A stretch of 64,000 bases of DNA from an uncultured Oscillospiraceae bacterium (lineage in GTDB: Bacteria; Bacillota; Clostridia; Oscillospirales; Ruminococcaceae). Positions within the stretch are counted from its first letter, which is position 1. Each line of letters begins with the position of its first letter. The stretch is taken from NCBI GenBank assembly GCA_934513685.1, contig CAKSWY010000008.1:1-64000 (forward strand). The letters run 5' to 3'. Both the position numbers and the translations under genes were made by a program. The notes beneath the pieces were generated by a model. The model saw only the letters and a program-made list of their open reading frames with translations. It had not been told where the DNA came from and did no database searches. Positions 1 through 9,200 of this stretch are shown here, in pieces.

Positions 1-210
1 TTCACCTCAGCGGGCTTCTCGGCAGCCTTGGGGGCCTCCACCTTCACCTCAGCGGGCTTCTCGGCAGCCTTGGGGGCCTCCACCTTCACCTCAGCGGGCT
101 TCTCGGCAGCCTTGGGGGCCTCCACCTTCACCTCAGCGGGCTTCTCGGCAGCCTTGGGGGCCTCCACCTTCACCTCAGCGGGCTTCTCGGCAGCCTTGGG
201 GGCTTCCACC
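1..210 (-). repeat. Five tandem 42-bp coding repeats
   Basis: Five head-to-tail copies of a 42-bp unit (1-42, 43-84, 85-126, 127-168, 169-210). The first four are identical; the fifth differs by one silent-looking base near 204. They lie inside the lectin gene on the minus strand, and each encodes a 14-residue block rich in Lys, Ala, Pro, Glu and Val. The array runs off the left edge, so the copy number is unknown. The near-perfect identity suggests recent expansion or gene conversion. Confidence 0.95.
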
Positions 211-890
211 TTCTCGGCAGCAGCCTTGCGGGTGGCAGGCTTCTTGGCAGGGGCCTTGGCCTCCTGCTTCACGGCCTCAGCTGCGGGGGCCTTCTCGGCG
301 GCAGCCTTCGGGGCGGCCTTCTTGGCGGCAGGCTTGCGGGTGGTGGCCTTTTTGGCCGGGGCCTTCTTCTCGGCAGCATCGGCGGTTTCCGCAACCTTCT
401 TGGCAGCGGGCTTGCGGGCGGCGCGCTTCTTCACAGGCTTTGCCTCGGTGATGGTCCAATACTGGTTCTCGCCGTCCACATCCTGCCAGATCTGGGCGCG
501 GGTGCCGTTCTCAGCGCTCATACCAACCAGATCCACGCACTTGCCGGACACGCTGGACTTCACCTTAAAGCGGCCGTCGTTGGTTGCCTCCAGCACCCAC
601 AGCTGGCTGGAGCCGTTGGCCCCTTCCCACTGGTGCAGCCAGGTGCCGTCGCTGGTGCCGCAGGCAACCAGATCCAGCATCTTGCCGGTGAACCGGTTGC
701 AGATGCGGTACACGCCCTGGCCGGCCCGCACAAAGGACCACTGCTGCCACTCTTCGCCGGTGTAGTCCCACAGCTGAACCGCGGCGCCGTTGTCGGGATT
801 GTAATCCTTCACTTCCAGCACTTTGCCATTGCCGTTGGCAATGGTATAAAACTTCTCCGGCTCGATCAAAGTCTGCTCCATCTTTTTCAT
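1..890 (-). CDS. Ricin-B-type lectin protein with histone-H1-like repeat tail (3' partial)
   Basis: Residues about 10-150 form a ricin-type beta-trefoil with three subdomains. It shows the hallmark Q-x-W motifs (QLW, QQW, HQW, QLW, QIW, QYW), which in this family mark carbohydrate-binding lobes. From about residue 152 to the edge (residue 296) the protein becomes a Lys/Ala/Pro tail with KPAAKKA-type segments and then the 14-residue repeats, resembling histone H1 or mycobacterial HU tails. No signal peptide is visible (the N-terminus is MKKMEQTLIEPEKF), so a cytoplasmic or nucleoid-associated location is possible. The ATG at 890 has a GAGGGGG ribosome site; an ATG at 881 is an alternative. A strong promoter lies about 115 bp upstream. 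The ligand is unknown and the stop codon is outside the window. Confidence 0.85.
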   Translation of the reverse strand, partial: MKKMEQTLIEPEKFYTIANGNGKVLEVKDYNPDNGAAVQLWDYTGEEWQQWSFVRAGQGVYRICNRFTGKMLDLVACGTSDGTWLHQWEGANGSSQLWVLEATNDGRFKVKSSVSGKCVDLVGMSAENGTRAQIWQDVDGENQYWTITEAKPVKKRAARKPAAKKVAETADAAEKKAPAKKATTRKPAAKKAAPKAAAEKAPAAEAVKQEAKAPAKKPATRKAAAEKVEAPKAAEKPAEVKVEAPKAAEKPAEVKVEAPKAAEKPAEVKVEAPKAAEKPAEVKVEAPKAAEKPAEV

Positions 891-1008
891 AATGCTTTCC
901 CCCTCATTGTGCAGGCGGATGTGCCGCACTGCGATTGGTTTCGGCAGCGCCGCTCGCACCCTTGCGGTACCCACGCGTGTGTTGCCTTTGTTCTCGCAAC
1001 TTGGTAAA

Positions 1009-1037
1009 ATTATACTCGTCTTCTCCAGTTCCGTCAA
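1009..1037 (-). promoter_or_regulatory. Sigma-A-like promoter for the lectin gene
   Basis: On the minus strand TTGACG (1032-1037) and TATAAT (1009-1014) are separated by exactly 17 bp. This is near-consensus and suggests high expression of the lectin gene. It predicts a leader of about 110 nt. Confidence 0.75.
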
Positions 1038-1126
1038 GCAAACTCATTCAAATACCGTTGTTTTATCCAATTGTTTCATTTTGACCCCCGCCTTTTTCAT
1101 GGAAAGCATTCAGGAAAGGAACTTTG

Positions 1127-1840
1127 ATGCAGTATTCTTCCGTCATCGCGGCCCGCTTTCTCAGCCGCCCCAACCGGTTTGTCGCCCTGGTGGAACAGGG
1201 CGGCCAGGTCCTCACCGTGCACGTAAAAAACACCGGTCGCTGTGCAGAATTGCTTCAGCCCGGCGCGGCGGTGTACCTGACGCCCGGGCAGAATCCCGCC
1301 CGGAAAACGCCCTTTGATCTGATCGCGGTGGAAAAGCCCACCCCCGCCGGGCCGCGGCTCATCAACATGGATTCCGCCGCACCCAACGCTGCCGCCCGGG
1401 AATGGCTGGCCGCCGGCGGGCTGGGCACCCTTACCGTTTTAAAACCCGAATACCGTCTGGGGGATTCCCGCTTTGATTTTTACGGCGAAGGTGCCTTCGA
1501 CCGGCTTCTGGTGGAAGTCAAGGGCTGCACACTGGAGGAGGACGGGCTGGCCCGCTTTCCGGATGCCCCCACCCTGCGCGGGCTGAAGCATGTGCAGGAA
1601 CTGACCGCCCTTGCGGCCCAGGGCTGGCACTGCGCGGTGCTGATCGTCATTCAGATGAAGGGTGTGCACGCCTTTGCGCCCAACTGGAGCACCCAGCCCG
1701 CCTTTGGCCGAGCGCTGGCCGCGGCCCAGGCCGCCGGGGTCCGCCTGATTGCCATGGACTGCCGCGTTGCGCCCGACCACATGACCATCGACCAGCCCGT
1801 TCCCATTGACCTGACTCCGCCGCCGGGGCTTTCGCTCTGA
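1127..1840 (+). CDS. sfsA: SfsA family nuclease (sugar fermentation stimulation protein A homologue)
   Basis: A 237-residue protein of usual SfsA length. It has the N-terminal OB-like part (HVKNTGRCAELL, residues 33-44) and the nuclease core with D117 in SRFDF and E130-x-K132 in EVKGCT, matching the PD-(D/E)xK arrangement known for this family of DNA/RNA nucleases. The family is also reported to affect sugar-utilisation gene expression in E. coli; its role here is unknown. The start is the ATG at 1127, six bases after AGGAAAGGA, rather than the TTG one codon upstream. It stands alone between the divergently oriented lectin gene and the AAA+ protease gene. Confidence 0.9.
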   Translation: MQYSSVIAARFLSRPNRFVALVEQGGQVLTVHVKNTGRCAELLQPGAAVYLTPGQNPARKTPFDLIAVEKPTPAGPRLINMDSAAPNAAAREWLAAGGLGTLTVLKPEYRLGDSRFDFYGEGAFDRLLVEVKGCTLEEDGLARFPDAPTLRGLKHVQELTALAAQGWHCAVLIVIQMKGVHAFAPNWSTQPAFGRALAAAQAAGVRLIAMDCRVAPDHMTIDQPVPIDLTPPPGLSL

Positions 1841-2043
1841 GATTGTGGGGGCAGCTGCTGTCTGAATTTGCCGGTTTTTCTTGTAAAATGCGCTCGGCTC
1901 TGGCAATATAGAGGCATAAGCCTGTGCAAAACCCATCCGACTTTTTGCAAACCGCTTCGAGAATTGTTCCGTACTTACAAAATACCTTCCAATCGAAACC
2001 ATCTCGCAGCCTTTTGCTGAATTGATAAAAGGAGTTGATCTTC

Positions 2044-5000
2044 ATGGCTGATTTCCGCAACGACGACCTGGAAGACATCCTGGCTGGCATGCTGGACGAA
2101 CAGGATCGCCGCAACGGGCGGCAGTCCTCCGCCGCCAAACCGCCGGAGCTGCCCCGCCGGGGCGATGCCCCCGCTGCACCGGCCGCTCCGGTTCCGGAGG
2201 ACGAGGACGCCGAGCTGGCCCGCCTGCAGGCTGCCCTTTCCGCCGGAAAACCCCTCAGCCGCGCCGAGCGCATCCGCCTGAACGAGCTGCTGGATCAGCG
2301 GCTCAACGAGCTGGCCGCGCACATCGCACAGACCAAAGCCGCCCAAACCTCTTCTTCCCCGGCCGACGAACCGGAACCCGTTGAGGCCGAAGAACCCGAC
2401 TCGCCGAAGGAATACGGCTCTCTGGCCGAGGCTCTCGCCGCCCTGTGGGGCGAGACTGAGGAGTCCGATTCTCATCCGGAGCCTGCCGCACCCCGGCATA
2501 CGCCCGCCGCAGGCACCCCCAGTTTTGCCGCCCGTGCTCATGACTCTCGCGAAGCCCGGCAGCCTGTACGCAGCGCCGACCCCGCGCCGACCGGCACACC
2601 TCAGGCCACCACCTTGATGGGCCTAACCGACAAGGTGCGCACCATGCAGGAGACCCTTCTGGCCAAGGTTGCCGGGCAGGATCACGCCGTGTACGCCTTT
2701 GTTTCCGGGTACTTTCAGGCACAGGTGATGGCCATGGCCGATCGGGAACGCACCAAGCCTCTGGCCACGTTTCTGTTCACCGGCTCGCCCGGCGTGGGCA
2801 AAACCTACCTGGCTGAGCAGGCCGCCCAGCTGCTGGACCTGCCCTACCGCCGCTTTGACATGAGCGAATACTCTGACAAGGACGCCGGGCAGCTCTTCGC
2901 CGGTTCCAACAAGGTGTTCAAGGATTCCGCCCCCGGCCTGGTCACCGAGTTTGTGAGCAAGAATCCCCACTGCGTTCTGTTGTTTGATGAGATTGAAAAA
3001 GCGCACCTGAATGTGATCCATCTGTTCCTGCAGATTCTGGACCGCGGTTTCCTGCGGGACAACCACACCAATCAGGAAGTTCCCTTCCGGGATGCGGTGA
3101 TCATTCTCACCACCAACGCAGGCCGCCAGCTGTACAGCGACCCCACCCATCGCAATCTGGCGGACGTCTCCCGCAAGACCATTCTGAAGGCGCTGGCCGA
3201 CGACGTGAGCGACGTCACCGGCGAACCGGCGTTCCCGGCCGCCATTTGCTCCCGCTTTGCCAGCGGCAACGTGATCCTGTTCAACCATCTGGAGGCCCAG
3301 CACCTGTACAGCATTGTGTGCGACCGGATCGAAACCGCCCGCCACCAGCTGGAGGCCGCCTATCACCTCTCCATCAAGATGAACAGCGCCGTAATGGCCA
3401 CCGTGCTCTTCGCCGAGGGCGGCCTGGCGGATGCCCGCACTGTTTCGGCCCGGGCCGAGCATTTTCTCCTGGGCGAGCTGTTTGAGCTGATGCGTCTGAT
3501 GGCCGAACACGGGCAGGCGGCCGACCGTCTGCGCACGGTGCGCTTCTCCGTGGACATGGGCGACGACCCCGCCATCCGCTCTCTGTACGGCAGCGGACGC
3601 GAGGCGGAAATGCTGCTGTTCACCCAGTTGCTGCCGGAGGGCGACCACCGCTTCCCCCATGTGCTGGCCCATGTGTTCCACCGCCCCGAACCCGCCCTGG
3701 CCCTGCTGAAAGAGCGGGACATTTTGGCCGTGTTTGTGGAGCCGACCCATGGCGACGAGCCTTACCTAAATCTGGAGGACATGGACTCGCCCGCACTCAC
3801 CTTCTTCAATCAGGTGCATGAGCGCTTCCCGCAGGTGCCGCTGTACCTGCTGCAAACGCCGGATGCCCGCATCAACAAGGAGGAACGCCTTTCCTTTGCC
3901 CGCCGGGGCTGCCGCAAGGTGTTCACCACCACCGGGGCAGGCCTGCCCGCCATTCTGCACACGGCGTACCTCAACACTCAGCGCCAGCTCAGCATGAACG
4001 AGCTGGCCCGCAGCAATCAGGTCATCACCTTTGAAACCGCCCAGACGCTGGAAGCAGATGGCCAGACCGCCCACATCCAGCTGTTCCGGCTGCGGCGCAA
4101 GCGCGCGGTGCAGGCGCAGGACGCCCAGAAGCTGCTCAGCGATGTTTCCCGCCCGGATGTGCGCTTTGCGGACGTGATCGGCGCGGCCGATGCCAAAGAA
4201 GAACTTCGGTTCTTCGCCGATTACCTGAGCAACCCCCGCAAATACAGCGCCGCCGGCCTGCGCAATCCCAAGGGCCTGCTGCTGTACGGCCCGCCGGGCA
4301 CCGGCAAAACTATGCTGGCCAAGGCCATGGCCGGGGAAACCGGCATGGCGTTTCTCGCGGCTGAGGGCGGCCAGTTTCTTCAGAAGTACGTGGGCGAAGG
4401 CCCGAAGGCCGTGCACGAGCTGTTCCAGACGGCCCGTCGCTATGCCCCGTCGATCCTGTTCATTGACGAGATCGACGCCATCGCCCGCCCCCGTACCGGC
4501 GACGACACCCAGCACACCGGCAAGGAGGTGCTGAACGCCCTTCTCACCGAGATGGACGGCTTCCGCGGTGACGACCCCCAGCCGGTGTTCGTCATCGCTG
4601 CCACCAACTTCGGCGTGGACGGCAGTTCCGACTCGCTGGACTCTGCCCTGGTTCGCCGCTTTGACCGGGCGGTTCTGGTGGAGCTTCCCTCCCAGAGCGA
4701 ACGGCTCGAGTTCCTGACGCGCGCACGGGACAAGAACCCCGCCCTGGCGCTGAGCGACAGCGCCCTGCGCAGCATGGCTTCCCGCACCCCGGGCATGAGC
4801 CTTGCCAACCTGGATTCGGTGATTGCGCTGGCCCTGCGCACCGCACTGCGCCAGAACCGCTCCGCCGTAGACGATGCCCTGTTTGCCGAGGCGCTGGACA
4901 CGTTCCAGTCCGGCAAAGAAAAGCAGTGGAGCCCGGATGAGCTGCTGCGTACGGCCCGCCATGAGGCCGGCCACGCCTACGTGTGCTGGCAGGGCGGCGG

Positions 5001-5469
5001 CGAGCCGAATTACCTGACCATCGTGGCCCGCAGCGGCTACGGCGGCTACATGCAGCAGTCCAGCCAGGAAGAAAAAGGCTCGTATTCCCGCGAGGAACTG
5101 CTGGCTCGCATCCGCACCTGCCTGGCAGGCCGCGCAGCCGAGATCGCCTATTACGGCGAAGAGGCCGGCCTGACCACCGGTGCCAGCGGCGATTTGAAGA
5201 ACGCCACCCGCCTGGCCCGCAATATGCTGACCACCTACGGCATGGACGACCAGTTCGGCCTTGCCAGCCTGTCCGGCAAGGAGCTGGACGGCCCGCTCGG
5301 CGAAAAGCTGTACAATCAGGTGAACGCCATGCTCACCCAGGAGCTGGCCAACACGGTGGAGATCATCCGCAAGGGTATGCCCACCATGGACCGCCTGGTA
5401 AACGCCCTGATGCAGGAAAGCCACATGGACGGTTCCCGCGTGAAGGAGATCTTCGAGGGCCGCAGCTGA
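2044..5469 (+). CDS. Clp-type AAA+ / FtsH-type AAA+ / M41 peptidase fusion protein
   Basis: A 1141-residue protein. Residues 1-185 are acidic, Pro/Ala-rich and probably disordered. A ClpA/B-C-terminal-type AAA+ module follows, with Walker A GSPGVGKT at 247-254 and Walker B FDE at 314-316. Residues about 545-650 read as alternating strands and helices reminiscent of a receiver fold (D559, GCRKVFTTT). A second AAA+ module of FtsH type has Walker A GPPGTGKT at 749-756 and Walker B IDEIDAI around D808-E809. The C-terminus is an M41 zinc protease with HEAGH at 973-977 and probable third ligand D1050 in GDLKNAT. All catalytic motifs look intact. FtsH is normally about 600-700 residues with two N-terminal membrane helices; none is seen here, so this is probably a soluble protease with its own unfoldase. 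The start is the ATG at 2044, nine bases after AGGAG. Substrates are unknown. Confidence 0.9.
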   Translation: MADFRNDDLEDILAGMLDEQDRRNGRQSSAAKPPELPRRGDAPAAPAAPVPEDEDAELARLQAALSAGKPLSRAERIRLNELLDQRLNELAAHIAQTKAAQTSSSPADEPEPVEAEEPDSPKEYGSLAEALAALWGETEESDSHPEPAAPRHTPAAGTPSFAARAHDSREARQPVRSADPAPTGTPQATTLMGLTDKVRTMQETLLAKVAGQDHAVYAFVSGYFQAQVMAMADRERTKPLATFLFTGSPGVGKTYLAEQAAQLLDLPYRRFDMSEYSDKDAGQLFAGSNKVFKDSAPGLVTEFVSKNPHCVLLFDEIEKAHLNVIHLFLQILDRGFLRDNHTNQEVPFRDAVIILTTNAGRQLYSDPTHRNLADVSRKTILKALADDVSDVTGEPAFPAAICSRFASGNVILFNHLEAQHLYSIVCDRIETARHQLEAAYHLSIKMNSAVMATVLFAEGGLADARTVSARAEHFLLGELFELMRLMAEHGQAADRLRTVRFSVDMGDDPAIRSLYGSGREAEMLLFTQLLPEGDHRFPHVLAHVFHRPEPALALLKERDILAVFVEPTHGDEPYLNLEDMDSPALTFFNQVHERFPQVPLYLLQTPDARINKEERLSFARRGCRKVFTTTGAGLPAILHTAYLNTQRQLSMNELARSNQVITFETAQTLEADGQTAHIQLFRLRRKRAVQAQDAQKLLSDVSRPDVRFADVIGAADAKEELRFFADYLSNPRKYSAAGLRNPKGLLLYGPPGTGKTMLAKAMAGETGMAFLAAEGGQFLQKYVGEGPKAVHELFQTARRYAPSILFIDEIDAIARPRTGDDTQHTGKEVLNALLTEMDGFRGDDPQPVFVIAATNFGVDGSSDSLDSALVRRFDRAVLVELPSQSERLEFLTRARDKNPALALSDSALRSMASRTPGMSLANLDSVIALALRTALRQNRSAVDDALFAEALDTFQSGKEKQWSPDELLRTARHEAGHAYVCWQGGGEPNYLTIVARSGYGGYMQQSSQEEKGSYSREELLARIRTCLAGRAAEIAYYGEEAGLTTGASGDLKNATRLARNMLTTYGMDDQFGLASLSGKELDGPLGEKLYNQVNAMLTQELANTVEIIRKGMPTMDRLVNALMQESHMDGSRVKEIFEGRS

Positions 5470-5545
5470 ACCCGCAATTGCTTTTAGCCCGCCGGGGCCG
5501 CCCGGCACCGCCGGGGCAAGACGGCCCCACCGATACAAACAAAAA

Positions 5546-5590
5546 CAGAGTGCCTCACCGCCGAACCCGGCGCGTGAGGCACTCTGTTTT
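5546..5590. terminator. Bidirectional terminator between the AAA protease and tetR genes
   Basis: Perfect 13-bp stem CAGAGTGCCTCAC (5546-5558) with GTGAGGCACTCTG (5574-5586). It is followed by TTTT on the plus strand and preceded by an A-rich run that serves as a U-tract on the minus strand. It separates two convergent transcription units. Confidence 0.85.
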
Positions 5591-5613
5591 ACTTCTATTT
5601 TCGCGGCATCCGG

Positions 5614-6216
5614 TCAGTGCTGAGGGGCCAGCGCCCGGTGCAGGCCCTCGCGGACCGAGACACTCAGCCGGTCCAGCCAGGCTGCATCCATGCAGCGGGC
5701 ACGGCAGGCCACCGCAAAGCCAATGAGGGAACTGATCAGGATGTCACAGCACACCTCTTCCGAGAGCGCGGGGTCCACCTGCCCTTCCCGGCGGCCCTGT
5801 TCGGCGATCTGCCGGAAATGCTCCTTCATCTGCTCCTTGGACTGAACCACCCACTGGCGCTGTTCCGGGGCGGTCATCTGGTAATACCGGCCCAGGGCGC
5901 TGTACGTCTCCATGCGGCAGGTCATCACCTCCCGCAGATAGCGCAGGCACACGGTAAGCATGGCGTCATAGCCGTCTGCCTGTTCCATCTGGGTATGGAT
6001 CTGCTCCAGCTCCCGGTTCATGCACCAGCGGCCCGCTTCGTTCAGAATGTCCTCTTTGGACTTAAAGTGCTCATAGAGCGAACCCTTTCCCATTCCGGCC
6101 GCGTCCGCAATCTCCTGCACGCGAACCGTGTTCAGATCTCGGCCCTGGCGCGCCAGCGCGTACACCCCTTCAAAAATGGCAAGCTGCTGGGGCGAATAGT
6201 CTCTCTGCATCTCCAT
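5614..6216 (-). CDS. TetR/AcrR family repressor of the RND operon
   Basis: A 200-residue protein with an N-terminal TetR helix-turn-helix (VRVQEIADAAGMGKGSLYEHFKSKEDIL split over residues 31-58) and a variable helical ligand-binding half. Its start lies three bases after the stop of the RND exporter gene and has only a weak ribosome site, so translation is probably coupled to that gene. A TetR-type palindrome sits at the RND promoter, so the simplest reading is autoregulated repression of the exporter-regulator operon that is relieved by an exported compound. The inducer is unknown. Confidence 0.88.
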   Translation of the reverse strand: MEMQRDYSPQQLAIFEGVYALARQGRDLNTVRVQEIADAAGMGKGSLYEHFKSKEDILNEAGRWCMNRELEQIHTQMEQADGYDAMLTVCLRYLREVMTCRMETYSALGRYYQMTAPEQRQWVVQSKEQMKEHFRQIAEQGRREGQVDPALSEEVCCDILISSLIGFAVACRARCMDAAWLDRLSVSVREGLHRALAPQH

Positions 6217-6219
6217 GGC

Positions 6220-9200
6220 TTACACCCCATCGGCGGCCGAGCCGGGCTGCTGGCGGCGCTTCATCTCCTCCATATACTCAGCGGCATCGTCGGGCACATC
6301 GTCCAGGTCGTCGCTGCCGGTGTCCACCACCTTGGGTGCATGGCGGAAGATGATGTCGTACATCACAGGCACGATGAACAGGGTCATCAGCGTGGCATAG
6401 GTCAGGCCGCCGATGATCACCAGCGACATATCCTTGCCCAGGGCACTGCCTGCATCGTTGCTGAACAGCATGGTGCACATGGCCAGAATGGTGGTGAGGG
6501 CCGTCATTAGAATGGGCCGCATACGGGTACGGCCGGTGGCCACCAGCGCGGTGGTTTTATCCAGGCCGCCCTGCCACAGCTGATTGGCGTAGTCCACAAA
6601 CACAATGCCGTTGTTTACCACCACGCCAGACAGCACCAGGAAGCCCATCATGCTGACCATGCTCAGCGCCGTACCGGTGAGGGACAGCGCCAGCAGGCCG
6701 CCGGTAAAGGCCAGAGGAATGGTGAAGATCACGATAAACGGTCCGATCAGGTTCTGGAACTGTGCCACCATGACCAGATACACGAACAGCAGCGCCAGCG
6801 CAATCATCTGCACCATCTGGGTCATCATATCCGCCACGTTGGTGCTCTCGCCGCCGATGGACACGGTCACGCCGTCGGGGGCCTGGTAATCGGCCAGCAG
6901 GGTTTCCACCTGGCGGCTGAGCAGCGTGGTGTTGTAGCCGTCTGCCGTAGTGGCCGTCACGCTCATCTTGCGGGTCTGGTTTTCACGGCTGATGGAGGCC
7001 ACGCTGGTGCCGTCCTGCCGGGTGGCAAACTCGCTGAGCTTGTGGTGCTCGGTGTAGGTGGAGCCGTCGTCCTCGTCGGTCTTGCTCACCTTGAAGTCAT
7101 AGTCCATCAAATTGGCCAGCGTCAGCGGATCGTCCTCATCCACCAGCACAACGTCCATGTCGGTGCCGTTGATGCTCACGCTGGTGGAGGTGGTCTCGGT
7201 GGTCAGGGCCGCGCTCAGCTCTTGATAGATCTGCGCCACGGTCAGGCCCTGGCGCATGGCGGCATCCCGGTCAATGACCAGATGAATCAGCGCATCGCCA
7301 TCCTCCTGGCCGTTGCTGATCTCCTCAAAGCCTTCCACCTGGCCCAGCAGGTCCATCACGTCCTCGCTGGCGCTCAGCAGATCGTCCAGATCCTTGCCGT
7401 ACAGGTCCACTTCCATGCCGCTGCTCATCATGGAGCTCATGTCCATGGCGCCGGACGTGGAGACCTCCACCTCACAGCCCATATCCCGGGTGCTGTCGGT
7501 GATGGCCTGGGCGATTTCGTCAATGCGGGAACTCTGCTCGTCGCTCAGCATAATATAGTAGCTGTAATCGGTGTAATTGTCCGAGGCGGCCGCGCCCATG
7601 CTGCCCAGCATGCCGCCGGCCGACGAGGCGGACATGGCACCCACGGTGTCCACGCCGTCCACGGCCAGAATGCGGTCCATCACTTCATCGGCCTTGGCAT
7701 AGGCAGTGTCCTTGTCCGTGCCTTCGTCCATGGTAACGGTCACCGAGATCTGGTTGCCGCTCACGTTGGGCATCATCACCATGCCCATGCGGGTGGCGGA
7801 CCAGGCCGCCGCGCCCAGCAGCGCCACCGCCAGAACCAGCGGCACCACCTTGTGCTTCAGGCATTGACGCAGAAGTCTTTCGTAGCCGTCCAGCATTTTG
7901 TCGAACCAGGGATGGCCCTTCTGCTCCGACTTTTTCAGCACGGTCACGCTCATGCAGGGCACCACGGTCAGCGCCACGATCAGGCTGGCCAGCAGGCTGT
8001 ATGCAATGGTCAGGGCCATGTCCGTGAGCAGTTCCCGGGTCAGGCCGCTGGTAAACACCATGGGCAGGAACACGCAGATGGTGGTGATGGTGGAAGCCGT
8101 GACCGCGCTGGTCACCTGCTTTGCACCCTGCACCGCCGCCCGGGCCGCCGGTACTCCGCGGCCCCGCAGACGGTAGATGTTCTCGATGACGACCACCGAG
8201 TTATCCACCAGCATACCAACGCCCAGCGCCAGGCCGGACAGCGAGATCATGTTCAGCGTCACGCCGCTGAAGTACATCAGCACAATGGCCACCATCACGC
8301 TGAAGGGAATGCTGAAGGCCACCACGATGGTGGGCTTTACGTCCTTCAGGAAGAAGGCCAGCACGATCACCGCCAGCAGCGCGCCCCAGATCAGGTTGCT
8401 CAGCACGCTGTTCACGATCAGCTTGATGTAATCGCCCTGATCCATCAGCGGGGTAATGTGCAGGCCGGGGTATTTCTCCTCCAGCTGTGCAATGGCCTTG
8501 TTGCAGGTTTTGGAAACCTCGCTGGTGCCCGCGGTGGAGCCCTTGAAGATGGACAGCACCACCGCGTCGTTGCCGTTTACCTTTGCGTAGGCATCGCCCG
8601 CATTGTCGATCACGGTCAGCGTGGCCACATCGCCCAGGCGCACATCGCCGATGCCGTCAATGCTGCACAGCAGAATGCCCTCCAGCTCGTCCACGCTCTC
8701 AAAGTCTTCGCCCACGCGCAGCAGCCACTGGTCGTCGCTGCCGTCTCCGGCCTTGATGTAACCGGCCGGCATATCAAAGTTCTGCGCCGTGATCATGCCG
8801 GACAGGGTGCTCATGTTCAGCAGGCTGTCCAGATTGGCATTTTCCAGCGCCTCTTTGCGGGATTTTTCGTAGTTGTCGTAGGCGTCGTTCAGCTGATCGA
8901 AGCCGTCGTCGATCTGGTCCTGCGCACTGTCCAGCTGATCCTTGGCGGAATCCAGCTGGCTCTGGGCGTAGCTGAGCTGCGCGTCGCCGCTGCCGAAACC
9001 CGCGGCTGCCTGCAGCTTGCCCGCCTCAATCTGCTTATACAGCTCAGGAATCTGCTCCGCGCTCATGCCGGTGGCAGCCTCCACCTGCTGGAAGGTCAGG
9101 TTCAGCACGGCCAGCCGCTGCTCGATCTCCTGGGCGCGGGCGGTCATGGCCGCATCGTCGCCGCCGTAGGCGTTGGCGGCCGCAGCGGCCGTGCGGTACA

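Noticed and set aside
1..210. Regular short repeats as a CRISPR array
   Set aside because: Units are contiguous with no spacers and are in frame with the lectin gene.
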